Shown: one piece after another, positions 52,198 through 60,902 of the stretch
How the letters are laid out: every line of letters begins with the position of its first letter
Numbering within the stretch: the first letter of the stretch is position 1
Origin: an uncultured Clostridia bacterium
GTDB lineage: Bacteria; Bacillota; Clostridia; Oscillospirales; Acutalibacteraceae
Length of the DNA: 64,000 bases
Assembly (NCBI GenBank): GCA_937876205.1
Contig: CALEII010000034.1
Coordinates: forward strand, 1 to 64,000
Direction: 5' to 3'
Notes under the pieces: generated by a model
Database searches by the model: none
The model's input: the letters and a program-made list of their open reading frames with translations, nothing else
Told to the model about the DNA's origin: nothing
Program-made: the position numbers and the translations under genes

Positions 52198-52234
52198 TAA
52201 AAACCATCGGTTGCTGTAACCGATGGTTTTTTTG
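52198..52234. terminator. Bidirectional rho-independent terminator
   Basis: AAAAACCATCGGTT and AACCGATGGTTTTTTT form a 12-14 bp stem with a 5-base loop between convergent genes; it also closes the seven-gene minus-strand operon ending at 52249. Confidence 0.9.
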
Positions 52235-52248
52235 CTGATATGCTATTT

Positions 52249-53103
52249 TTATTTCAATTTATACGTTCTGATAAATGTTGAAACAATTTTGTTGTAATCT
52301 GAAACAGTGAATACAAGCTCATTGTTTTCATCCTTCATTACACTTAAACCTTCTGCTTCGGTGTCAAAACCGGTTGTGTTTCTGTCAAAGAGAAGTTTTA
52401 CTTCACCTGTTGCAAGGTCAATCTCATAAACAGTTTTGTTTTCTCCTTTGGGGTCGCAGTTTAGATATGCTTTGCCGTCAAGGACATCGCCTGCCTGGAC
52501 TCTGTGAACAGTTTCAGAAAGCATAACGGTATGTGAAAAACTCATATCATTTATGTTGTATACAACAAGTCTGTCAGCATCATTAAACTGAGAAGTGTAA
52601 AGATAGTTTTCATCAGTTGCACACCACGCAATACCGTCTTTGAGATATTCCCAGTCAACAGCATAATAAGTACCCGTGTATTCAAGCGTTTCTGCGTCAT
52701 AGAGCAACACAAGAGGGTGTGTTTCAGGTTCATTTTCTACGGGAGCATAGATTATGCCGTTCTGAACAGAAATATCACCAATATGGTTGTAATCCTGATT
52801 TTTGAATTCCTGAGGAAGAGCATCGAGGTTTTCTTTAATAACTTCACCTGTTGCCTTGTCAATAATTCCGAGACAGCAGATTTTTATGGCTGAAAGGGAG
52901 CCTGATGCATAGAAAAGTTCATTTTCTTCATCAATTCCTTGCCCGCAAAGAAAAGCATCAATGAGTGAATAACCGAATTCATTTGTAATTTCTGCTTTTT
53001 CTGTTGCAGGGGGAGTGGGACAGATGAGCGTTGAAATCATCATTATAACTGCAGTAAGAGGCTTAAGAGCAATCTTAATATAACTGAATAATGTGCCTAA
53101 CAC
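52249..53103 (-). CDS. Exported propeller-like hypothetical protein (284 aa)
   Basis: An N-terminal hydrophobic segment (YIKIALKPLTAVIMMISTLIC) precedes a beta-rich domain with repeated strand-turn units (IKICCLGIIDKATGEVI, PLVLLYDAETLEYTGTYYAV, DENYLYTSQFNDADRLVVYNIND, GKAYLNCDPKGENKTVYEIDLATGEV), like a partial beta-propeller. A Cys at the end of the hydrophobic run could be lipidated, but the -3 to -1 residues are not a good lipobox. No enzyme motif is recognised. The start is GTG at 53103, selected because AAGGAGGG (53110-53117) lies at the right spacing. It is the last gene of the seven-gene minus-strand operon, 12 bases after the propeller/six-hairpin gene, which has a similar fold. Confidence 0.72.
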   Translation of the reverse strand: MLGTLFSYIKIALKPLTAVIMMISTLICPTPPATEKAEITNEFGYSLIDAFLCGQGIDEENELFYASGSLSAIKICCLGIIDKATGEVIKENLDALPQEFKNQDYNHIGDISVQNGIIYAPVENEPETHPLVLLYDAETLEYTGTYYAVDWEYLKDGIAWCATDENYLYTSQFNDADRLVVYNINDMSFSHTVMLSETVHRVQAGDVLDGKAYLNCDPKGENKTVYEIDLATGEVKLLFDRNTTGFDTEAEGLSVMKDENNELVFTVSDYNKIVSTFIRTYKLK

Positions 53104-53115
53104 AGATATCCCTCC

Positions 53116-55290
53116 TTAGTCACCTAAAAGACCGTAATATCTGCCCATCCAGTAGGGAAGAAGATAGATGTAGGGCATCATTGCACAAGTGCCGTTTGCA
53201 CCCGTTGATGGTAGTGTAGATGTTCTGTTAACGGTCTTTGTGTTTACATTTACAAATTCTTCGCAGCCTGAGTCGCATACGCACTGATTGCCGTCATAAT
53301 GAACGAGAACTCTTGAGCTGTATTCAACGGGGTATTTAAGCTGTGCGGGAGCACCCATTGCTTCCTGCTCTGTATCCCAGACAATATCTTTTCTGTAGCT
53401 GTTGAAAACGGGCCAGCGGATAAGGTCAAGATTCATTTCTGAGAGTGATTTTGCGGCATTTTCGATATCGCAGGGGTTGTTTGTAAGTGCACCGTAAGTG
53501 ATGTTGAACATAGGTGAACGCTCAATTTTTTCATAGTCAAAATGATGTGTAAGACCCATCTTGAAAATTTCGTTGTGTGCTTCGTTATCTGTGTAAACGA
53601 TAAGGGGATAGATGTTTGTGAAGTCAAGCTGGTCATCAATGTGAGCGAGGTGACCGTCTTCACACTTGTACTGCATACAGTTCATTGCGTAATGATGCTT
53701 CTTTATAAGCATATTATATACATCGTTGTATTTTTCTTCACCTGTTACGTGGTATGTTGTCTTGAGGAACGAAAGAATTTCAAGTGAGTTTGTTCCTCTT
53801 TCGTAATACCATCTGTCGTCATTGTTGAGAAGGTCAGGCTCCCAGTTTGCCCATGTTGTGGGTACGCCGTCAACATCGCAGAGGTGGAAGTTGTTTTCAA
53901 GAATGTGGTCTGTGATTGATTTTACAACTTCTGCAATTTTCTTTTTCTCTTTCTTGTCTGCAACAAGGTCAAAGTAAATGCCGTATGCGTAGTAGTGACC
54001 CGTCATTTCGTCACTTGATGTTTCACCAAGCCATTCGCAGGCGGGATTATCTTCGCATATGTGCCATTCTTCACGGTTGCCTGTCATAAAGTTCTCTTCG
54101 TGAGAGTATCTTGTAGCTCTTGCGGTAAAACCTTTTTTGCCAGTGATTTCTGTGAGCTTTATCATAGCATCAACAGCTCTTTTTGCGTTAGCCTTTGCTT
54201 CTTCAGAGCCTGTAACAGCATAACGGAAGCACTGACTTGCACAGTAAAGACCTGTGAAAAGACCGTCATTGTCTGAATTGGGAAGCCAGCCTGAGTCAAG
54301 GTCGCCGTATTTACGCAGTTTTCTTGAAACCTGATAGCCTTCATTTCTTGTGAAGTATTTAACTGCCATAGCATCGTAATGAGCTGCTTTTTCTTCAAGA
54401 GTCATAACCTTTGAGGTGATGATGCTGATGCCTCGGGGGGTAACGGCGGCAATTGTGCCCTTATCTGAAACAGTAAGCTTTGTTACTGTGGGATGCATAA
54501 GCCATGCCCCGAATGAATAATATGAAATCTTACCCTCTATAAGAGTTATGATACCTGTGTTTGTGGCAAAGTATTTCTTGCCGTCCTTTGCGAAGAACAT
54601 ATCATTGAAAGAACCTGCGGGGACTGAATAGAAATCGTTTCCGTTGAACCAGAAATTTCTGCCGTCATAGATGTTTAAGCCTTCATCTGAACCGACCCAT
54701 ATATGACCGAGCCCGTCAATGGCAACACAGTTGATGCTTCTGGAAAGCACGGGAGTCATTTCGGGAATAAGCTCTGCCCAATGACGGCGCTTGCCCTTCA
54801 TTGACATAAAACCTTCAACTGTTGAGCCGATGTAAACTGTTTCGCCGTATTTTGATTTGTTATCGAGTGCTGCAACACATTCTGTTGCTTCGGGCAGGTC
54901 AACAATAGCTTCAAAACCGTCGTCTTTTTTAAGATAAAGATTTGTTTCTGTAATAAGCCAGAATGAGCCGTCAAGTGCTACAGAAATGTCCTTTACGGGA
55001 GTATCAAATTCTGCAATTTTCTTGACTTTTCCTTTTTTGATTTCGGCAAGAGTGTTGCAAATTGCAGCATAGAGCTTTCCGTCTGCGGAGAAAAGCTTTG
55101 CTGCGTTTATATTTGTCTTTCTGATTTTGCCGTCAGCATATTCAAAAACGCCGTCAGGCTGAGCTATATAAAGCGTTTCGCCGTCAAATGCAACGGAAGA
55201 CACATTTTCGCAGTCAATTCCGTTGTCTGAAGTCAGAAAAACTTTGTCAAGCTGATTAAATTCACCTAAGTGAAATGTTGATTTTTTCAT
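53116..55290 (-). CDS. Fusion of beta-propeller and six-hairpin-like domain (724 aa)
   Basis: Residues about 1-310 form a propeller of two-component-regulator type (repeated GHIWVGSDEGLNIYDG, FWLITETNLY, KYFATNTGIITLI). From about residue 315 the protein becomes an (alpha/alpha)-barrel with GLYCASQCFRYAVTGSEEAK, DEMTGHYYAYGIYFDLV, DDRWYYERGTNSLEILSFLK and a PYWMGRYYGL terminus, as in six-hairpin glycosidases. It has no signal peptide. A glycan-related hydrolase is likely, but no catalytic residues can be named. The ATG overlaps the stop of the upstream lipase gene (ATGA, 55287-55290), so expression is coupled. Confidence 0.75.
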   Translation of the reverse strand: MKKSTFHLGEFNQLDKVFLTSDNGIDCENVSSVAFDGETLYIAQPDGVFEYADGKIRKTNINAAKLFSADGKLYAAICNTLAEIKKGKVKKIAEFDTPVKDISVALDGSFWLITETNLYLKKDDGFEAIVDLPEATECVAALDNKSKYGETVYIGSTVEGFMSMKGKRRHWAELIPEMTPVLSRSINCVAIDGLGHIWVGSDEGLNIYDGRNFWFNGNDFYSVPAGSFNDMFFAKDGKKYFATNTGIITLIEGKISYYSFGAWLMHPTVTKLTVSDKGTIAAVTPRGISIITSKVMTLEEKAAHYDAMAVKYFTRNEGYQVSRKLRKYGDLDSGWLPNSDNDGLFTGLYCASQCFRYAVTGSEEAKANAKRAVDAMIKLTEITGKKGFTARATRYSHEENFMTGNREEWHICEDNPACEWLGETSSDEMTGHYYAYGIYFDLVADKKEKKKIAEVVKSITDHILENNFHLCDVDGVPTTWANWEPDLLNNDDRWYYERGTNSLEILSFLKTTYHVTGEEKYNDVYNMLIKKHHYAMNCMQYKCEDGHLAHIDDQLDFTNIYPLIVYTDNEAHNEIFKMGLTHHFDYEKIERSPMFNITYGALTNNPCDIENAAKSLSEMNLDLIRWPVFNSYRKDIVWDTEQEAMGAPAQLKYPVEYSSRVLVHYDGNQCVCDSGCEEFVNVNTKTVNRTSTLPSTGANGTCAMMPYIYLLPYWMGRYYGLLGD

Positions 55291-56234
55291 ATGTAATCTC
55301 CTGTGTAGATATTGTTATTGTTAAGCCATTCAAGGATATCGTTATAAATACCCTCGTAGTCGTCCTCATTAAGTATTTCGTGCCTGAGTCCGGGGTAAAT
55401 CTTCATTTGTGCGTCAATGCCGTAATATTCGAGCTTGTCGCAGGTGCTCAGTACGCCTCTGCCGAAAAGTCCTATAGGGTCTTTTCCGCCTGAAATAAGA
55501 AATACGGGTAAATTCTGAGGTATCATTGCATAACAGTCATCTGAAGAGGCTCTCAGAAGCATTTTTGCTACAATCATAGCACTTGCATTTGTAATGGGAT
55601 AGTCGAAATATGGGTCGTTTAATGCTTCGTCTCTGTTTTCACGGCTGACTGAAAGCCAAGCACTTTCATCATCTTCTTTAAAGTACCTTGCAGTGATTTT
55701 GCCGAGGACTTCACTACCTGTATCTGAATATTTGTCAGCACCTATCATTTCTCCGAATGGAAGCACCCATTCAGAAAGGGCTGACATTTTTCCGCCGAGA
55801 TGTGTTGTTCCGGAGAGAATAAGTCCTGACAGACCGTCACCGAATTGTGCGGCATACAGCCTTGCAAGGAATGAACCCATTGAATGACCTAAAAGGAAAT
55901 AGGGCACATCGGGGTATTTCTTTTTCATAATGTTAGCAAGCACATTCATATCGTCAACCATACGGATATCTGTGTCCGGAGCACCGAAGTTGCCGAGCTT
56001 ACCGCTTTCTGCTGCAGCAATTCCGTGGCCTAAATGGTCGTTACCGCATACAACATAGCCGTTTTTACAAAGAAATCTTGCAAATCTGTCATAACGGTCA
56101 ATATGGTCTGTCAGACCGTGAGAAATCTGCACAACACCCATTGGCAGTAGTTCATCATTTCTCCAGATTAGTGTTCTTATCATATCTTCACCGGTGGTGG
56201 AGTTATAATAAGCCTGAGTTCTGATTATTGACAT
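55287..56234 (-). CDS. Monoacylglycerol lipase-like alpha/beta hydrolase
   Basis: The 315-aa product resembles lysophospholipase/monoacylglycerol lipase (PldB-like) proteins. It has the motif QISHGLTDHIDRYDRFARFL, NDHLGHG, the elbow GHSMGS (Ser118), the acid in FLISGGKDPIG and the catalytic His in YPGLRHEILNEDD. These enzymes cleave monoacylglycerols or lysolipids. No signal peptide. It is in the middle of the seven-gene operon, 12 bases after the GH13 stop and overlapping the propeller gene. Confidence 0.9.
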   Translation of the reverse strand: MSIIRTQAYYNSTTGEDMIRTLIWRNDELLPMGVVQISHGLTDHIDRYDRFARFLCKNGYVVCGNDHLGHGIAAAESGKLGNFGAPDTDIRMVDDMNVLANIMKKKYPDVPYFLLGHSMGSFLARLYAAQFGDGLSGLILSGTTHLGGKMSALSEWVLPFGEMIGADKYSDTGSEVLGKITARYFKEDDESAWLSVSRENRDEALNDPYFDYPITNASAMIVAKMLLRASSDDCYAMIPQNLPVFLISGGKDPIGLFGRGVLSTCDKLEYYGIDAQMKIYPGLRHEILNEDDYEGIYNDILEWLNNNNIYTGDYI

Positions 56235-56246
56235 TATATCACCTTA

Positions 56247-57923
56247 TTAAAACATATAAACCCTTGCTTCATAGGGCTTGAGGACGCATTTGTTGCCGTT
56301 TGTTGTGGGGTTATTGTATGTGCACATTGCAAGTTCACCCTCAGAAAGATTGAATCCGTCGGGAGCTGTGAAAAGCATATCTGTATCACTGAATGAGCAG
56401 ATAACAAGCATTCTCTTATCCTGATAATGTCTTGAATAAACGAAAAGATCTTTTCTGTCGTGGAAATGCTCTTTATACTGACCGTAAATTACAATTTCAT
56501 TTTCCTTACGGAACTTAAGAAGCTTTCTGTAATAATGAAGAATTGAATCAGGGTCTTTTTCAGCAGCTTCAACATTGATTTCCGTGTAATTGGGGTTAAT
56601 ATGGAACCAGGGCTTGTCTGCTGTTGTGAAGCCCGCATTCTTTTCGGCACTCCACTGAACGGGAGTTCTTGCATTGTCTCTTGAAGCATATCTTGCCATC
56701 TTCATTGTTGTTTCTTTTGGCAGAATCTTACTGACCATCTTGTAAACGGTAACTGTTGAAACGTCTTCATACATATCTATTGAGGGAAGTGATATGTTTG
56801 TCATACCGATTTCCTGTCCCTGGAAAATAAAGGGTGTACCGCAAAGACAGATATACATTGTAGCGAGCATTTTACCGCTTTCAACACGGAATTTTTCGTT
56901 ACCGTAACGGCTGATAACTCTGGGCTGGTCGTGATTTTCAAGGTAGTTTGCATTCCAGGCTTTTCCGTAGAGCTCTGTCTGCCAGTTGTTGTATACAGTC
57001 TTGAGCTTCTTAAGATTAAAAGGAGTATGAAGCCAGCTGTTGAGGAAGCAGTCTGCCTCCATATGCTGAAAGCTGAACATCATATTAAGAACCTGTTCGG
57101 GGCCTTCTGTGATGTGCTTGAGAGCTTTCTTTGTTGTCATCATAGGAGCTTCGCCGATGGTTACACTGTCATAGTTGTCAAGAACATCTCTCTTGAATTC
57201 GGCAAGATAATCGTGAAGGTGAGGGCCGTCCATATAATGCTCCATACCGCCGATGATGGGTATAGGTAAGCCGTCAGGCAGTCCTGCATCCTTTGAAATG
57301 TAAGTGATAACATCCTCACGGAAACCGTCAACGCCCATATCGAGCCAGAACTTCATTATATCCTTTACTTCCTGACGGACCTGTGGGTTATCGTGGTTCA
57401 GGTCAGGCTGTTCCTTTGCAAAAAGGTGAAGATACCAGGCGTCTGCCTCTTTATCGAATTCCCACGCACTGCCTGAGAAGTTTGACTGCCAGTCGTTTGG
57501 AGGGAGCTTGTTTCCGCATCTGCCTTTTCTCCAGAAATAGTAATCTCTGTAAGGGCTGTCAGGATTTTTACTCTGCTTGAACCATTCGTGCTGGTCTGAT
57601 GTGTGGTTAATGACAAGGTCCATAATAACCTTGAGGCCTCTTTCGTGAGCACCGTCAAGAACTGCCTTGAAATCATCATTTGTGCCGAAATATGAAGCAA
57701 TCTTTCTGTAGTCTGAAATGTCATAACCGTGGTCTTTACCGGGTGATTCGTAAAGAGGGGAGAACCAGATAGCGTCAACACCAAGACTCTTTATGTAATC
57801 AAGCTTTGACAGAATACCTTTAAGGTCGCCCACGCCGTCACCGTTGCCGTCGCAGAATGAACGGGGCCAAATCTGATAAACTGCCATTTCTTTATACCAG
57901 CATTTTTTGATGTTTTCACTCAT
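56247..57923 (-). CDS. GH13 alpha-glucosidase (oligo-1,6-glucosidase-like)
   Basis: A 558-aa GH13 enzyme of the oligo-1,6-glucosidase/trehalose-6-phosphate hydrolase group. It has VYQIWPRSFCDGNGDGVGDL, DLVINHTSDQH, the nucleophile Asp204 (GFREDVI), acid/base Glu258 (TIGEAP) and transition-state Asp332 (ENHDQPR). The residue after the nucleophile is Val205, which in this group goes with alpha-1,6 preference. The residue before it is Glu where Met or Leu is common. No signal peptide; cytosolic breakdown of isomalto- or malto-oligosaccharides is expected. A ribosome site AAAGGAA precedes the ATG. The HAD gene lies 18 bases upstream and the lipase gene follows. Confidence 0.94.
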   Translation of the reverse strand: MSENIKKCWYKEMAVYQIWPRSFCDGNGDGVGDLKGILSKLDYIKSLGVDAIWFSPLYESPGKDHGYDISDYRKIASYFGTNDDFKAVLDGAHERGLKVIMDLVINHTSDQHEWFKQSKNPDSPYRDYYFWRKGRCGNKLPPNDWQSNFSGSAWEFDKEADAWYLHLFAKEQPDLNHDNPQVRQEVKDIMKFWLDMGVDGFREDVITYISKDAGLPDGLPIPIIGGMEHYMDGPHLHDYLAEFKRDVLDNYDSVTIGEAPMMTTKKALKHITEGPEQVLNMMFSFQHMEADCFLNSWLHTPFNLKKLKTVYNNWQTELYGKAWNANYLENHDQPRVISRYGNEKFRVESGKMLATMYICLCGTPFIFQGQEIGMTNISLPSIDMYEDVSTVTVYKMVSKILPKETTMKMARYASRDNARTPVQWSAEKNAGFTTADKPWFHINPNYTEINVEAAEKDPDSILHYYRKLLKFRKENEIVIYGQYKEHFHDRKDLFVYSRHYQDKRMLVICSFSDTDMLFTAPDGFNLSEGELAMCTYNNPTTNGNKCVLKPYEARVYMF

Positions 57924-57941
57924 AATATCAATTCCTTTCCG

Positions 57942-58718
57942 TCAGATATATTCTTTGAGATATTTAAGGCTTTCTGCCGTAACAGTTGCCTTTATATCAG
58001 ATTTTTCATACATTTCGGGTGTTGTAACGCCTGAATAAACAAGAACACTCTTTGTTCCGTTTTTCATACCGATTGCGATGTCGGTTTCAAGTCTGTCACC
58101 GATAAAGCATATTTCTTCTCTTTTGCAGCCGAGCTTGTTTGTAACAAAGTCTACCGTATGTCCGTAAGGCTTGCCGATTATTATATCGGGATATCTGCCT
58201 GTTGATGCGGCAAACATTTCAATCATCGAGCCGGTATCAGGCATAAAGCCGACTGCAAGAGGGCAATTCTTATCAGGATGTGTAGCTATGTATTCAGCAC
58301 CATTTGCAATGAAATTTGCAGCCTTATTGATTTTTTCATATGTGAGCGTTGTGTCAAAACCTAAAAGTACAATATCGGGATTGACATCAACAAGATTAAG
58401 TCCTGCTTTTACACAATCTCTTGTGAAATTTTCATTACCCAGCAGATAGATTGTTTTTCCGTTTCTGTTTCTTTTAATGAAATCAATTGCAACGTGGGAT
58501 GAGATAATGATTTTATTTTCCGGCACAGGGTAGCCTATCTTAATGAGCTTCTGAAGACATTCAGCGGCATCGTGAGATGAATTATTTGTGAAGAAATAGA
58601 AGTCTTTTCCCTTTTCGGGAAGAGCATCTGTGAATTCATTTGCACCTGCAATCATATTGTCTCCGAGATAGAATGTGCCATCCATATCGATAATGAAATA
58701 TTTTACATCTTTCAGCAT
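57942..58718 (-). CDS. HAD-IIA family phosphatase (NagD-like)
   Basis: The 258-aa protein has HAD motif I IIDMDGTFYLG (Asp11, Asp13), motif II FFTNNSSHD, a C2-type cap with LLGFDTTLTYEKI, motif III Lys in IIIGKPYG, and motif IV GDRLETDIAIG. It matches NagD/AraL/4-nitrophenylphosphatase-type enzymes that dephosphorylate nucleotides or sugar phosphates. It is in the seven-gene operon between a membrane protein and the GH13, which fits removal of phosphate from sugar products. The start ATG at 58718 follows a GGAG that overlaps the end of the upstream gene. Confidence 0.92.
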   Translation of the reverse strand: MLKDVKYFIIDMDGTFYLGDNMIAGANEFTDALPEKGKDFYFFTNNSSHDAAECLQKLIKIGYPVPENKIIISSHVAIDFIKRNRNGKTIYLLGNENFTRDCVKAGLNLVDVNPDIVLLGFDTTLTYEKINKAANFIANGAEYIATHPDKNCPLAVGFMPDTGSMIEMFAASTGRYPDIIIGKPYGHTVDFVTNKLGCKREEICFIGDRLETDIAIGMKNGTKSVLVYSGVTTPEMYEKSDIKATVTAESLKYLKEYI

Positions 58719-58730
58719 ATATTTTTTCTC

Positions 58731-60197
58731 CTATATAAAAACTGTCATTATAAGTATGATTACACAGCATAGTGAAAAATACCCGTGTACTGTTTTTTCA
58801 CTGTTTGAAAGAAAAATTCTTTCGTGTTCAATGAGCTTGAGTATCAGATAGAAGCACAGCTCATAGAAAACTGTGTACATCAGCATTGTAACTGATATCG
58901 GAAGTGCCTTCTTTGAGACTGCAATGAGCACCATTGTAGCAAATGCGGGCAGAAGATATGTGATTTTTATAGCAATATCATCTTTTTTGAGCTTTATACA
59001 TTTTTCTGTTGCTTCCTGACACAGAACAAGCAGTAATACAGGGAAGGCAACCAATGCAGCAACAAGATGTGCACCGAGCATTGAGAATAATAACGGGATA
59101 ATGCAGTATACGGCAAACTCCGAATGTTCACAGAATTTTTTATATCTTACATATGAAATACATTCATCAGGATTTATACTGATAGCTTTTTTGTAATCCT
59201 CTTTTGTGATAAGCTTCATTTTCAGAAGCTTTCTGTTGTATTTTCTGTTCTGAACAGGTCTGATAAAATACTGAAGACAGTCAGCAAACAGTATGAATAT
59301 GTAAAGAATAAGCAACAGATATGTTACTTTATTTTCAGGTATGCAGGAATGAAAGCCGTTTGTATCAATTGTGGTCAGTTTTTCTTTAAACAGAGGTCTG
59401 CAAAGTAAAAAAGTAATTGCCGTGCCCATTCCGCCGAGTGCACCAAGAACGCACTCCATAATCTTCCAGGCGTCAATATATTTTTTCTGACTGAGATTTT
59501 CAAAAAGGCGTTTGCCGTTTTTTGCGGGGAGCAGAGCTCTTATCTGAAGAAGCTGTGCGATAGTCCAGCCTACAGCTCCTGTTATAAATGTGCCGCCAGT
59601 CATTGCAAGTGTTGACCAGTCTTTAAAAACTGCAGAGAATATGACAATTTCAATAAGAATTCCGAGAAGACCGCCCCAGGTTTCACGTCGTTTAATTGAG
59701 AAATAGAGCTTGGGAAAAACATTTTCTTCAGGTCTGAAAGGCTTATTGAAAATATAGAAGAAAGCAAATGCAAAGGCAGGAATAAGTGCAAAGAATATAA
59801 GTAACTGCCAGGTTTTGAAAGCCCCTGAAAGTGCAGAAATAAACAGAGAAACAATTCCGCCGAAAAGACCGAACCATATTCCGCCTCTGAGAAAGATTCC
59901 TCCGAGCATATTTCTTACAAAGTGAGGAGGATTTTTTTCACTCATAGTCAGATGAAGAGTGTCAGCATAGGTCATATTGCCTCCGCAATACATACCAAGT
60001 GCGCCAACGCCTGCGAGAATCCACGGTGAAGAAGCCAGAACCTCAGAGCCTGAGAAAGCAGCAATAAGCAACCCCATAAATGCTCCGGGAAGCATTGCAC
60101 CTTTTTCACCGCCGATTATGGTGCCTCTCATACCCCAACCGTAGGAAACGGCTATGGCAGAAAAAACTATGAAGAATACAGCATTCATAATCTCCAT
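58731..60197 (-). CDS. Polytopic membrane protein of unknown function (488 aa)
   Basis: The protein has about 12 hydrophobic segments and no recognised transporter signature. A very conserved-looking N-terminal block, VSYGWGMRGTIIGGEKGAMLPGAFMGLLIA, is followed by GMYCGGNMTYADTLHL and ending in a hydrophobic YFSLCCVIILIMTVFI tail. Similar G-M-R-G-T..GG..GAMLPGA blocks occur in unnamed bacterial membrane proteins, to my memory. The middle has a cytosolic basic loop (QNRKYNRKLLKMKLITKEDYKKA). It might import the substrate of the GH13 or other operon enzymes, but that is only a hypothesis. It has a GAGGTGA site before ATG 60197. Confidence 0.75.
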   Translation of the reverse strand: MEIMNAVFFIVFSAIAVSYGWGMRGTIIGGEKGAMLPGAFMGLLIAAFSGSEVLASSPWILAGVGALGMYCGGNMTYADTLHLTMSEKNPPHFVRNMLGGIFLRGGIWFGLFGGIVSLFISALSGAFKTWQLLIFFALIPAFAFAFFYIFNKPFRPEENVFPKLYFSIKRRETWGGLLGILIEIVIFSAVFKDWSTLAMTGGTFITGAVGWTIAQLLQIRALLPAKNGKRLFENLSQKKYIDAWKIMECVLGALGGMGTAITFLLCRPLFKEKLTTIDTNGFHSCIPENKVTYLLLILYIFILFADCLQYFIRPVQNRKYNRKLLKMKLITKEDYKKAISINPDECISYVRYKKFCEHSEFAVYCIIPLLFSMLGAHLVAALVAFPVLLLVLCQEATEKCIKLKKDDIAIKITYLLPAFATMVLIAVSKKALPISVTMLMYTVFYELCFYLILKLIEHERIFLSNSEKTVHGYFSLCCVIILIMTVFI

Positions 60198-60206
60198 TCA
60201 ATCACC

Positions 60207-60758
60207 TCAGAAATCAAGAATCATCAGAATTCCTTTTATAAAATTCAGATAAGCTCTGAAACCGTTCTTTTTATAGAAGTTAACTGCTTTTTTATTTGAA
60301 CTGTTAACAACAAGCATAACAGAATTTATGCCTTTTGCAGACAGATTCTCTTTCAGTGCATCTATTAGCTTTGTGCCGTAGCCTTTGTGCTGATAGGGCG
60401 GAAGAATATCAATGTGCATATGAGCTTTGCATTTAGTTGCAGCAGGAAGATGCGCAAAGATTTCACCCCAGGAATACAGATATTTCGCTATACCTTTTGA
60501 TTTTATCAGAGACCTGTATGTACACATATTTTTTGTATACCTTTTTAGGTTTTCACTGCAGAGAATATAACCTACCGCATCATCATTTTCATCAGCAAGT
60601 ACAAAGCAATTCTGTGGCTCCTGCTCAATATAGTAATCACAGTAAAGATTCAGAATAAAAAGTTTTTCCTTCTCAGGTGCATCGTGTCCGACTGATGTTG
60701 CAATGCAGATATTTCTGACATTGTTCTTATCCTTCTCATGATAAGGTCTTATTATCAT
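60207..60758 (-). CDS. GNAT family N-acetyltransferase
   Basis: A 183-aa GNAT-fold acetyltransferase. The acetyl-CoA-binding motif Q/R-x-x-G-x-G/A appears as YQHKGYGTKLIDAL near residues 125-138, preceded by the AHMHIDILP strand and followed by SVMLVVNSSNKKAVNFYKKNGFRAY, both typical. The acceptor is unknown; position next to a sugar-related operon would suit N-acetylation of an amino sugar, an inference. AGGAGTAG precedes the ATG at 60758. It is the first gene of the seven-gene operon, driven by the promoter at 60801-60829. Confidence 0.9.
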   Translation of the reverse strand: MIIRPYHEKDKNNVRNICIATSVGHDAPEKEKLFILNLYCDYYIEQEPQNCFVLADENDDAVGYILCSENLKRYTKNMCTYRSLIKSKGIAKYLYSWGEIFAHLPAATKCKAHMHIDILPPYQHKGYGTKLIDALKENLSAKGINSVMLVVNSSNKKAVNFYKKNGFRAYLNFIKGILMILDF

Positions 60759-60800
60759 AAAACTACTCCTATAAAACAGATGCTATAATCTAACATTTTA

Positions 60801-60829
60801 ATTATATAAAAAAAAATCTCTATTGTCTA
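60801..60829 (-). promoter_or_regulatory. Sigma-70-type promoter for the seven-gene operon
   Basis: On the minus strand TAGACA, 17 bases, TATAAT; the spacer contains nine T. The leader before ATG 60758 is about 35 bases. Confidence 0.75.
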
Positions 60830-60849
60830 CTGTTTTTATAAAAAAACTA

Positions 60850-60878
60850 TTTAAAAATAAAATATATTATGTTATATT
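60850..60878 (+). promoter_or_regulatory. Candidate promoter for the Gfo/Idh operon
   Basis: TTTAAA, 17 bases, TATATT, 25 bases before the ATG at 60903. Boxes are moderate matches in AT-rich DNA, so the site is tentative. Confidence 0.4.
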
Positions 60879-60902
60879 ATACAATAAAAGGGGATGTATT
60901 GA

